In this document: piece after piece, positions 45,478 to 55,962 of the stretch | Numbering within the stretch: position 1 is the first letter of the stretch | How the letters are laid out: every line of letters starts with the position of its first letter | Source of the DNA: Homarus americanus | Lineage: Eukaryota > Arthropoda > Malacostraca > Decapoda > Nephropidae | NCBI RefSeq assembly: GCF_018991925.1 | Contig: NW_024744357.1 | Span: 2,420,046 to 2,484,045, forward strand | Direction: 5' to 3' | DNA: 64,000 nucleotides | Position numbers and translations under genes: made by a program | The notes under the pieces: generated by a model | What the model was told of the DNA's origin: nothing | Seen by the model: only the letters and a program-made list of their open reading frames with translations | Databases searched by the model: none

Positions 45478-48305
45478 GTTAGTGGTGTTGTCAGGGGCTA
45501 CAAAGAACAGTTAGTGGTGCTGAGCTACAGTTAAGAACAGTTAGTGGTGTTGTCAGAGCTACAGTTAAGAACAGTTAGTGGTGTTGTCAGAGCAGTTAGG
45601 ACAGTAATGGTGTTGTCAGAGCTAAGTTAAGAACAAAGTTAGTGGTGTTGTCAGAGCTACAGTTAAGAACAGTAAATGGTGTTATCAGAGCTACAGTTAA
45701 GAACAGTAAATGGTGTTATCAGAGCTACAGTTAAGAACAGTTAGTGGTGTTGTCAGAGCTACAGTTAAGAACAGTTAGTGGTGTTGTCAAAGCTACAGTT
45801 AAGAACAGTTAGTGGTGTTATCAAAGCTACAGTTAAGAACAGTTATGGTGTTGTCAGAGCCACAGTTGAACAGTAGTGTGTATCAAAGCATAAGACAGTT
45901 AAGAACAGTTGTGGTGTTGTCAGAGCTACAGTTAAGAACAGTTAGTGGTGTTGTCAGAGCTACAAAGAACAGTTAGTGGTGTTGTCAGCCAGTTAAGAAC
46001 AGTTAGTGGTGTTGTCAAAGCTACAGTTAAGAACAGTTAGTGGTGTTGTCCAAAGCTACAGTTAAGAACAGTTAGTGGTGTTATCAAAGCTACAGTTAAG
46101 AACAGTTAGTGGTGTTGTCAGAGCTACAGTTAAGAACAGTTAGTGGTTGTCAGAGCTACAGTTAAGAACAGTTAGTGGTGTTGTCAAAAGCTACAGTTAA
46201 GAACAGTTAGTGTGTTGTCAAAGCGTTAAGAACAGTTAGTGGTGTTGTCAAAGCCAGTTAAGAACAGTTAGTGGTGTTGTCAGAGCTACAGTTAAGAACA
46301 GTTAGTGGTGTTGTCAGAGCTACAGTTAAGAACAGTTAATGGTGTTGTCAGAGCTACAGTTAAGAACAGTTAGTGGTGTTGTCAGAGCTACAGTTAAGAA
46401 CAGTTAGTGGTGTTGTCAGAGCTACAGTTAAGAACAGTTAGTGGTGTTGTCAGAGCTACAGTTAAGAACAGTTATGGTGTTGTCAGAGCTACAGTTAAGA
46501 ACAGTTAATGGTGTGTCAGAGCTACAGTTAAGAACAGTTAATGGTGTTGTCAGAGCTACAGTTAAGAACAGTTAATGGTGTTGTCAGAGCTACAGTTAAG
46601 AACAGTTAATGGTGTTGTCAGAGCTACAGTTAAGAACAGTTAGTGGTGTTGTCAGAGCTAAGTTAAGAACAGTTATGTGTTGTCAGAGCTACAGTTAAGA
46701 ACAGTTAGTGGTGTTGTGAGCTACAGTTAAGAACAGTTAGTGGTGTTGTCAGAGCTACAGTTAAGAACAGTTATGGTGTTGTCAGAGCTACAGTTAAGAA
46801 CAGTTAGTGGTGTTGTCAGAGCTACAGTTAAGAACAGTTAGTGGTGTTGTCAGAGCTACAGTTAAGAACAGTTAGTGGTGTTGTCAGAGCTACAGTTAAG
46901 AACAGTTAGTGGTGTGTCAAAGCTACAGTTAAGAACAGTTAATGGTGTCAGAGCTACAGTTAAGAACAGTTAATGGTGTTGTCAGTACAGTTAAGAACAG
47001 TTAATGGAGAGCTACAGTTAAGAACAGTAATGGTGTTGTCAGAGCTACAGTTAAGAACAGTTAGTGGTGTTGTCAGGCTAAGTTAAGAACGTAAGGTGTT
47101 GTCAGAGCTACAGTTAAGAACAGTTAGTGGTGTTGTCAGAGCTACAGTTAAGAACAGTTAATGGTGTTGTCAAAGCTACAGTTAAGAACAGTTAGTGGTG
47201 TTGTCAGAGGTACAGTTAAGAACAGTTAATGGTGTTGTCAGAGCTACAGTTAAGAACAGTTAATGGTGTTGTCAGAGCTACAGTTAAGAACAGTTAGGGT
47301 GTTGTCAGAGCTACAGTTAAGAACAGTTAGTGGTGTTGTCAGAGCTACAGTTAAGAAGTAATGGTGTTGTCGAGCTACAGTTAAGAACAGTTAGTGGTGT
47401 TGTCAGAGCTACAGTTAAGAACAGTTAGTGGTGTTGTCAGAGCTACAGTTAAGAACAGTTTGTGGTGTTGTCAGAGCTACAGTTAAGAACAGTTTGTGGT
47501 GTTGTCAGAGCTACAGTTAAGAACAGTTAATGGTGTTGTCAGAGCTACAGTTAAGAACAGTTTGTGGTGTTGTCAGAGCTACAGTTAAGAACAGTTAATG
47601 GTGTTGTCAGAGAGCTACAGTTAAGAACAGTTAGTGGTGTTGTCAGAGCTACAGTTAAGAACAGTTAGTGGTGTTGTCAGAGCTACAGTTAAGAACAGTT
47701 AGTGGTGTTGTCAGAGCTACAGTTAAGAACAGTTAGTGGTGTTGTCAGAGCTACAGTTAAGAACAGTTAATGGTGTTGTCAGAGCTACAGTTAAGAACAG
47801 TTAATGGTGTTGTCAGAGCTACAGTTAAGAACAGTTAATGGTGTTGTCAGAGCTACAGTTAGGCAGTTGATGGTGTTGTCAAAAGCTACAGTTAAGAACA
47901 GTTAATGGTGTTGTCAGGCTACAGTTAAGAACAGTTAATGGTGTTGTCAGAGCTACAGTTAAGAACAGTTAAGTGGTGTTGTCAGAGCTACAGTTAAGAA
48001 CAGTTAGTGGTGTTGTCAGAGCTACAGTTAAGAACAGTTAATGGTGTTGTCAGAGCTACAGTTAAGAACAGTTAGTGGTGTTGTCAGAGCTACAGTTAAG
48101 AACAGTTAATGGTGTTGTCAGAGCTACAGTTAAGAACAGTTAATGGTGTTGTCAGAGCTACAGTTAAGAACAGTTGGTGGTGTTGTCAGAGCTACAGTTA
48201 AGAACAGTTAATGGTGTTGTCAGAGCTACAGTTAAGAACAGTTAATGGTGTTGTCAGAGCTACAGTTAAGAACAGTTAATGGTGTTGTCAGAGCTACAGT
48301 TCAGG
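45478..48305. repeat. 34-bp minisatellite, 2.8 kb
   Basis: The unit is agttagtggtgttgtcagag followed by ctacagttaagaac, 34 bp, about 83 copies. The main variation is agttagtgg versus agttaatgg, and cagagc versus caaagc. Blocks of like variants are clustered, as expected from local duplication. Single-base and short deletions are scattered through it. Confidence 0.97.
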
Positions 48306-48354
48306 ACAGTAAACGGGTCTGCCCCACACGAGTAACTCTACCATGACAGAGTGC

Positions 48355-48585
48355 CAGTGTAAGCGAACGTTAGCCAGGCTATGCTCCCATGTGTGTTAAT
48401 AAAAAGAAATGAATAGAAAGCTAGCGAACATTAGCCAAGCGAAGCTTCCGTGTGTGTTAAAAATAATGAATGAAGGGAAGGCGAGCGAACGTTAGTCTGG
48501 CGATGCTTCCAAAATGTGGGTATTCGCCAGTTGGAAAGAAGACGAACGATCGTTAGCCTGGCGTAGATAGTTTCCACAAGAAAGT
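48355..48585. repeat. Four diverged copies of a roughly 60-bp repeat
   Basis: Each copy carries agcgaacgttagccaggc then a gatgcttcc block. In the first two copies this is followed by gtgtgtgttaa and an A-rich tail. Copies begin near 48362, 48423, 48485 and 48544. Confidence 0.8.
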
Positions 48586-48634
48586 AAACGCTAGACGCTG
48601 CTGATTGCTCGTTTTGGTGATGCTTACAGTATGG

Positions 48635-48665
<31 letters not shown>

Positions 48666-48935
48666 CAAAACAAAGTAACAATAACGAACATAAAAAGAAA
48701 GGAAAACAACAACATAAAATAGGAAAGGTAAAACAAGCAACAAGAGAAACAAAGAAAGAGAAAGTAACACAAAAATACCTAAACTTTCTCCAGCAAAAGA
48801 TAAAATTCCAAAACACTTTTTTTAAAACTGTTTCCACAAAATAGAGATAAAGTGACCCAGGTGTTGTTCAGGGAGCAGAGAGGAGACAACAAGATCGCCG
48901 ATAATAATGATGAAACGAGGGAAGGAAGTGCTTAA
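48586..48935. other. A-rich spacer with (GA)n
   Basis: (GA)n at 48637-48663, then A-rich sequence with Lys/Gln/Asn-type frames that do not resemble a gene. Confidence 0.55.
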
Positions 48936-48982
48936 CTGTGTGTGTGTGTGTGTGTTGACAGTCATTTACCCCCAGAGAGAGA
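48936..48982 (+). repeat. Left arm of a microsatellite-flanked inverted repeat
   Basis: (TG)n is followed by ttgacagtcatttaccccca and gagagaga. The reverse complement occurs at 49294-49358 with one mismatch in the core. Confidence 0.85.
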
Positions 48983-49293
48983 TTTATAGACAGACAAAAG
49001 ATCGAAAATAGACAGACACCCATTAGAAAGACAGACAAATTGACATACAGAAAGACAGACAGAGAGAGAGAGAGAGAGATAGAGACACACACACACACAC
49101 AATAGGCGGAGGTTATTAGTTCACCCAGTGACTCCATCTCTGGCCACCAACATCCTCTTATCTCCTCATATCTGGGTTGACAGCATCCTCTCCTTCCTCT
49201 TCTTTCTTCCTTTTTCCTTTTCTCCCTCTTCCTTTCTTCCTTCTACCTTCTTCCTCTCTGCCTCCTTTTCTTCTACCCTCTCCTGCTTCCTAA
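48983..49293. other. Spacer of the inverted repeat
   Basis: Contains agacagac-type repeats, (GA)n at about 49060-49078, (CA)n at about 49085-49100, and a pyrimidine-rich (CTTC-like) stretch at 49180-49290. No gene is seen. Confidence 0.6.
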
Positions 49294-49358
49294 TCTCTCT
49301 CTCTCTCTCTCTCTCTGGGGGTAAATGGCTGTCAACACACACACACACACACACACAC
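49294..49358 (-). repeat. Right arm of the inverted repeat
   Basis: (CT)n is followed by gggggtaaatggctgtcaac and (AC)n, mirroring 48936-48982. Confidence 0.85.
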
Positions 49359-49397
49359 TTCTACTACTTTGCTGTCACTCTGAATCGAGTATGACGA

Positions 49398-50695
49398 TCA
49401 TCCAGCTGTGATACAATGATATGAGTTATTAGGGATGTGAGTTTTGAAGTGACCAAAGAGACCGATACGGGACCCGCAGCGTCGTTCACATTCGTTGCAC
49501 ATGTGGAGGGCTCCATCTACTGCGGGAAGGGCGGTGACAGCGTCTTTCCGGCGTTGGCGCTTGTCTGCCTCGGTTTGCAGTCGGGCTAAATCGAAAGAAT
49601 TGACGCCTTCTCGTGTGGTGCTCCTCCAAGCGTTACGATGTGGAATAATCATCTCCCAGGTGAGGGGGTCGATTTGGCACTTTTTCAGGTTTGTCTTTTG
49701 ACTATTCTCATACCTTTTCAATTGCCCGCCGGCATTACGTTTCCTGTTCGTTAGGCGACTGTAAAGTAGCTGCTTTGGCAGTCTACTGTCGCCCATGCGG
49801 GTAACATGGCCAGTCCAACATAGTTGATAATGGTAGCCTCGATGCTCCTACAGTTGGTGTCAGCAAGAATATTTGCATTTGTTCTCTTGTCTTCCCAGTG
49901 AACTCGGAGGATGGAACGTAGACTACGTTGGTGAAAGCTTTCAAGTGCCTTGAGGTGCCTCCTGTATGCGACCCATGTCTCACTGCCATATAGCAGGGTG
50001 GGCAGGACCACTGCTCAATATACGTGCAGCTTTGTAGATAATTTCAGCTCCCTAGAGCTGAAGACACGATTTCGGAGTCTGCCAGATACACATCTGATCC
50101 GATGCTGAATCTCTTCATCGATGTCTGCGGTGGTGGACAGGTGGGAGCCGAGATACCGAAAGTGGGCAACATTAGAGAGGGTAGTACCGTTAAGCTGGAT
50201 GGATGGTGAAGGTGTGGCTGAACCAGTGGCAGGTTGAAAGAGAATTTGAGTCTTATGTACATTCACCTCAAGGCCGAAGTGTGCATACGCGTCTGTGTAG
50301 GTGTTCAGGATCTCCTGTAGGTCGCGTTCAGTGTGAGCAACAAGGATGAGGTCGTCTGCATACTGAAGTTCAATAATGGAAGCTGCCGACACCTTTGTTC
50401 TTGCCTGGAGTTGATGTTCACCCGCTGGCTAAATTGGCACTGGCACGAGTAAGGAAGGCAGCCAAGAAGATGGAAGAGAGAGTTGGTGCCAGTACACACC
50501 CTTGTTTAACCCCCGTTTGGATGGGGAAGAACTTTGACTGGGTGCCGTTGTCCAGGACACTGCCATTCATGCCATCGTGGAGTTGCCTCACAATGGCGAT
50601 GAATTTTGGTGGGCAGCCAAAACGGCTGAGGGTCCACCAGAGGGCTTCCATGTTGACCGAGTCGAAAGCCTTAACACTAACATAATGCTGCCCCT
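49398..50695 (-). mobile_element. 5'-truncated LINE with C-terminal zinc finger
   Basis: Read on the minus strand, the copy starts inside reverse transcriptase motif A (KAFDSVNMEALWWTLSRFG, near 50665). It continues with motif B GVKQGCVLAPTLSSIFL, motif C YADDLILVAH (near 50355), GLEVNVHKTQILF and FRYLGSHLS. Then come a connector (LLYGSETWVAYRRHLKALES), RLPKQLLYSRL, and a C2H2-type finger CNECERRCGSRIGLFGHFKT near 49440-49500. A C-terminal finger of this type is typical of some LINE lineages; the clade is not assigned. Damage is light: about two frameshifts (near 49830 and 50410) and one stop, a TGA at about 50011 where an Arg CGA would fit, a CpG-type change. The 5' half is absent. Confidence 0.92.
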
Positions 50696-50889
50696 CTAGA
50701 CGCATTTCACCACCCTACACACACACACACACCTCATTAGCGGCGGGGTACTTCAAGCCACTACAGCTACTAACACCGTAAACAGCGTAGACACGGGGGC
50801 CATTACCTTCCTCCTCCGCTGTCAAAAGACGACCACCTCATCTATGACAATGGTCCCTCTCTTAACTCTTATCCTGACCTCCTTCCCAA

Positions 50890-51260
50890 TCCCTCCCTCT
50901 CTCTCTCTCATGGCCTCTTACAACCTCTCCTTGGCCTAGTAAACAGTCTCCCTGGCCTACTACACCCTATCTGGCCTCCTAAACCCTCTCCCTGGCCTCC
51001 AAAACCCTGTATCTGGCCTCCTACACCTCTCCCTGGCCTCCTACACCCTCTCCTGGCTGGCCTCCCACACCCTCCCTGGCCTCCCCACCCTCCCCTCCTA
51101 CACCCTCCCTGGCCTCCCACACACCCTCTCCCTGGCCTCCTACACCTCTCCCTGGCCTCCCCACCTCTCCCTGGCCTCCCACACCCTCTCCCTGGCCTCC
51201 ACACCCTCTCCCTGGCCTCCTACACTCTCCTGGCTTCCTATATCCTCTCCCTGCCAACGC
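50890..51260. repeat. 20-21-bp minisatellite (ccctctccctggcctcctac)
   Basis: About 17 copies of ccctctccctggcctcctac plus a. The minus-strand Gly/Arg frames are artefacts. The 185 bp to its left are unremarkable apart from a short (AC)n near 50717. Confidence 0.93.
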
Positions 51261-51334
51261 CTCAAGTGAGAAATATCAGCCATCTTGATTCTAAGATTTG
51301 TCGCCTGTTTTAGTCAATCTGTCATTTTTAACTG

Positions 51335-51575
51335 ACGTGCCTTCCTTCCTTCCTTCCTTCCTTCGCTTGGCGTAAGTAGATCAAGAGCTAACCTGACCTC
51401 ACCTAACCTAACTTACTCTAGTCTAACGCTAACATAACCTTACCTCATCTAACCTAACTTAAGCTAACCTAACTTACTCTAATCTAACGCTAACCTAACC
51501 TTACCTCACCTAACCTAACTTAAGCTAACCTAACCTAACTTACTCTAATCTAACGCTAACCTAACCTTACCTCAT
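51335..51575. repeat. (CCTT)n and CCTAA-derived tandem block
   Basis: (CCTT)n at 51340-51363. At 51385-51575 three copies of a longer unit, about 65 bp, combine taacctaacttactctaatc with taacgctaacctaacc and ttacctca. The telomere-like motif is on the CCTAA strand. Confidence 0.85.
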
Positions 51576-51965
51576 GCCCAAATAGTATTAGTGTGGTTAA
51601 TCTATAGGTAAAATTAGCTGAGGTGGCGATTCTTCAGGTGATCCTAAGTATCACCTACGCACAGAAATCTGCAACCATAGCCGCCATGCTTGCAAGTGAC
51701 CGAATTGAATCTAAGATGCGTACTGACGTCATTAGCGCCGTCATTAGCGCCGTCAGCCTCGACCAGTAGGAACAATTGCCGGACAAATACCGGAAGTAAG
51801 TAAATATTCGTGACAGGACAAATAACGACTTCGCTAAATTATATAGAACAAAGGTTTTTACAGTTACATGTTTATTAAAATCTTATTACTGTATTACGTT
51901 ATGGACTCTTCCTGCACACAGGCGACGGGTCGAAGGTTGTACTAAGAAGTTCCGGCCCCCTACAA
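51576..51965. other. Spacer, no gene seen
   Basis: Single-copy-looking. A short direct duplication, gtcattagcgcc, lies at 51728-51754. Confidence 0.5.
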
Positions 51966-52735
51966 ATGGCAGAAGCCGAGCAAACACTTCAAGCGACGCC
52001 CCAAGCTACAGTCTCCGAAATGGCAGTCGTTATCAGGATGAAAATTGTCCAACATAATGTCCTACACTGGTCCCTTAATAGACGTAACGAACTGTCTAAC
52101 TTATACTATCAATTAGACCCAGACATCATTGTGTTAAACAGTACGGGCATAAAGGACGAAAGTAAGCTGAAAATTTTTGGCTACACTGTACACCAGAGGA
52201 ACATGACGGGTGAGCTGAACGATGGTGTCGCTGTGGCCATCAGGTAACGGCTGAGTCACAGAGTGTTGCTAGACTTGGAGGATTCAGTTCTAGGAGTGCA
52301 GGTGGAGACCACCAGGGGACCTGTTATCATATGCACGATGTACCTACCTCCCAGACGTCCTTATTTACCCGAACAAGACCTCAACTAGCTGCTACGCCAC
52401 AGAAAACCATACAGGCAAGGCTTTTGTGTGGAATAACAACTAGCACAAAGACAGGCAACGAAGTGTGGTAATAAATGGAGTAAATCCTGAATGGAAAAGG
52501 TTCTCAGTGGAGTACCACAAGGCTCCATCCTTGGACCCACCCCGTTTGTGATCCACATAAGTGACATAGATGAAAATATATTGAGCCACATTGTCAAGTT
52601 TTTGGACGACACAAAGATATTTGGGAAGGTAGCAAATTAAGACGATGCGGCAACAATGCAGAAAGATCTAAATGAATTGCTCAAATGGTCCCGAGATTGG
52701 CAAATTTTCTTTAACATGACGAAATGCAAGACCTA
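51966..52735 (+). mobile_element. LINE fragment: endonuclease start fused to internal RT piece
   Basis: At 51996-52245 the frame reads MKIVQHNVLHWSLNRRNELS, DPDIIVLNSTGIKDESKLKI and NDGVAVAIR. This matches the N-terminal part of an exonuclease-endonuclease-phosphatase (APE-type) domain, as in Jockey/CR1 LINEs. It continues past a TAA at about 52244 to VIICTMYLPPRRPYLPEQDL near 52320-52380. At about 52490-52735 the sequence jumps to RT motif B (VLSGVPQGSILGP), a degenerate motif C (FLDDTKIFG) and FFNMTKCKTY. Roughly the first half of RT is therefore deleted. Stops at 52244 and 52638 also show decay. Confidence 0.88.
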
Positions 52736-52737
52736 CC

Positions 52738-53001
<264 letters not shown>

Positions 53002-53009
53002 TTGTTAAA

Positions 53010-53650
53010 ACTTTCCTTTGCGTTGTGATAGATCTTTCAGTGAAGGCCGCGGAGCAAGTGGAGGCAGCAGTGAGAGTAGTAAATCAAAATTTGGGAATAA
53101 AAAACCGTATTTTCGAACACGAAGATAGGAAAATGATACTTCAATTGTACAAATCTCACATAAGTGCCAGTGTAGATTACTGTACACAGGCATGGAAACC
53201 CTGCCTCCAGAGACACCTAACATCCCTAGAAAAGGTGCAACACAGAGTGACTAAGATGATTCCTGAATTTTGTCATCTCGATTATCCAAGTAGAGAGAGG
53301 GCCTCTGGACTAACAGCCCTTCAGACACGATAGGGCAGCTCACATACAGACATTTAAAATCCTGAAAGGTATGGTAAATGTGAACCCGGGCCATTTCTGT
53401 ATGGTGTCACGCACCACCAACACGAGGGGACATAACTACAAGCTGACCAAGTTATCATGCAGAACGAATATAAGGAAATATTTCTTCACACAGAGGGCAG
53501 TAGACCTATGGAACGGCCTACCAGCACAACCTGTGGAACCAAGAACAGTACTGGACTTCAAGATCGCCCTTGATAAAATTATCAAGAACAATGGAGGGAT
53601 CCTACACAGGCCACTGACCTCCTTCCCCAGGCATGGCCTCCTATAGTGGG
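53010..53650 (+). mobile_element. LINE fragment: C-terminal region
   Basis: This continues the interrupted element. Blocks are VEAAVRVVNQNLGIKNRIF, LYKSHISASVDYCTQAWKP, LEKVQHRVTKMIPEFCHLDY (about 53080-53290), then after a frameshift near 53330 RKYFFTQRAVDLWNGLPAQP and a tail ending at TAG near 53644. These match the standard post-RT region of CR1-like LINEs, where RAVDLWNGLP is the equivalent of the VVDEWNKLP seen in the element at 41335-42880. No poly(A) tail is visible. Confidence 0.9.
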
Positions 53651-53654
53651 TGAA

Positions 53655-54842
53655 CATTAGGCCAATAAGGTTAGTTAAACTTAAAAGTGCCTGAAACAAC
53701 TTACTTTTGCCGCCACATCTTAAAATTTTACTAATAAACTGTATAATGCACTTGTAATCTAAACGTGTTGTCACATTACCAACAAGTCAGACGGTCAATC
53801 CCATCACTGTTATTAGTATACTGTATTATACTCCTGGACTTATAATTGACAGGACAGGACGCCAGGCTGTATCATTATTACCGACAGCAAGTGTGACATA
53901 AGCTTTAAGTAAGTTTACGATGTAAAACCCTCAGAGAAAACGATTCTATTCATATCCGAGAAATACTGTTGGGTTGACTCAAGTATTTACCAAGTGCCAT
54001 TATCTCTCGTGTCTTTTAGTATTTATTTCACTTATTCCTAAAGAGAAAAGTTATTATAAAAATCATAACTTTTTTATTTTGTCTACTTAGATAAATAATG
54101 AACATCTTCATAATGGTGATCCCATGTTTTGGCCTCTAGGATAACTACAAAATGGCCCATGTTAGACGACTACTACAGAATTAAAGATCAGGTAACCTCC
54201 GGCTGTGAAAGGGTTAAAGTGATTAATCATAACCCCTTCACTAGGGGACACCTCTTTAAGATTTTTGGCAAAAGCCAGACGATCTTAGTCGGCACATAAG
54301 GGATCCCGTAAACAAGTAGTTAGGTGAAACACGCTGGGCGGCTTGTAATAAAAGGGACGCCCACGATAGCCAGCCGTTAGAGGGGGACTTGAAAGTTGAC
54401 TTGTGGGGACCTGTGTTTACAAGTGCCTGTCAAGCAACAATTACCCCAATTCGTCACCATTTGCTTCCCTCTGAAGGGGGACCAGATGCCTATACCAAGT
54501 GCCAGATAACTCCGCCCATAGAACTGACTTGACTACGCCCACATTTGTCAACGAGACAATCAGTGACAAAAGCGCCTGAGGATTCTTTTAAAGACAGTCC
54601 TGATTGGTCACTCAGAATATACTTCTTACTGCTAAGAGATAATGTTAGGTGTACAGTCAGTTTACCTTGGGTGTGGTGTGGTCTGGTGGGACATCTCACG
54701 TGGGTAGCAGTACTGGGCGCGGTAAAGCTTGATGGACGTCACTCTGTAATCGTAAGGGTATATAGTGAGTTCTTCCCAGGGAATATCTAGTTTATATATA
54801 AGGATAAGACATATAACATTAGGAACGCACATATCTCTCTAT
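53655..54842. other. Single-copy-looking region, no gene identified
   Basis: About 1.2 kb without tandem repeats. Frames are short. No recognisable protein, RNA gene or repeat family is seen. Confidence 0.5.
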
Positions 54843-55178
54843 ATGTCCCTTGACAAATACAATAATAATGAGTTCCCAGTAATAGATGGAGTACAGGTAA
54901 ACTATATTAAGGTAAAGAAAGAAACAAGCAAACTCGGCTTAATTAATATAACCAGTACACACACGAGTACACAAAGTAAAGACACAGTGTATTACAGTGA
55001 CTTACCTCGTGCAGTCCTTAGTGTTCACTCTAACACACCGTCACTGTTCACTCACTATCACCGTAATACAGTGTTCACTATCAACGTCACTATCACATAC
55101 CATAACAAGCTGATTTCACTGTGCACCGCAAAACATAACACGAAACATGACGACATAACGAGAAACATCACTACATAG
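54843..55178 (+). CDS. Unassigned ORF, 111 codons
   Basis: The ATG at 54843 opens MSLDKYNNNEFPVIDGVQVN and runs to a stop at 55178. It is one of the longer ATG frames in this window outside arrays and known elements. It is Asn/Thr/Ser/Tyr-rich, as expected from AT-rich DNA. Its last codons enter a two-copy tandem repeat. There is no signal peptide, domain or family that I recognise. It may well be chance. Confidence 0.12.
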   Translation: MSLDKYNNNEFPVIDGVQVNYIKVKKETSKLGLINITSTHTSTQSKDTVYYSDLPRAVLSVHSNTPSLFTHYHRNTVFTINVTITYHNKLISLCTAKHNTKHDDITRNITT

Positions 55179-55214
55179 AGAAACATGACGACATAACGAG
55201 AAACATCACTACAA
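55142..55214. repeat. Two-copy tandem repeat, about 37 bp
   Basis: The block gaaacatgacgacataacga followed by gaaacatcactaca occurs twice in a row. Confidence 0.9.
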
Positions 55215-55960
55215 AACAAATATTTTCCCGGGAAGGCGACACCTATTCAGTTGTTCTCACTTTTCTCATGGTAAAGAAAGAACGAAAATATTAACACGAA
55301 TTAAACATAAAATAATCAAAATCGAAATATATGTATAAACCCATCTTGATCAAATCGACCATTGATTGTACACATACACATTCTACATACTGTACAGGTT
55401 CACTTCTGTACAGTCAGGGTCAACAGTTGGTGTGAAGAAGTGAAACTGGGTCACGGGAATGAGTCTCCAAACTTACTGTTGTCTGGGGTCGATACTGCTT
55501 CACAGGAACTATTGACGAGTACGTAGTGGCTATCCACGACTTCTGATACGCTGACCAGTGACGCGGGGAAATGTCGCGTTGGCGTATTTTTACTTTAATC
55601 AGTATTATGTGATCTATAGTATTTCCTACCCAATCATAACCTCGACCCTTCTTAACATTTACAGTAGTCAAATCACGTCATATTTCTACCATTCATGCAC
55701 AAGGTCCTGCTTTATCAGGCAATAAAGACAGCGGGTCGAAACTCCATAGCTTCGTAACGCACAGCTAGGAATTCAACTTGAATTACGTGAAGGTTAGCCC
55801 TCAGCTTAATTTATTGCACCTTAAGAAGAGTACCGTACCCTAACTTAACCTAACCTAACCTAAAATGAAAGACGTAACTAATACTCTTTAAATTGCCAAA
55901 CGATATATATGAATACAAAATAATGTCAGGATATATTCGTTAAATTATATCCAGAGAAGT
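55215..55960. other. Spacer with short CCTAA tract
   Basis: Single-copy-looking. Cttaacctaacctaacctaa lies at about 55842-55862. An 83-codon minus frame at 55420-55671 is unrecognised. Confidence 0.5.
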
Positions 55961-55962
55961 CA

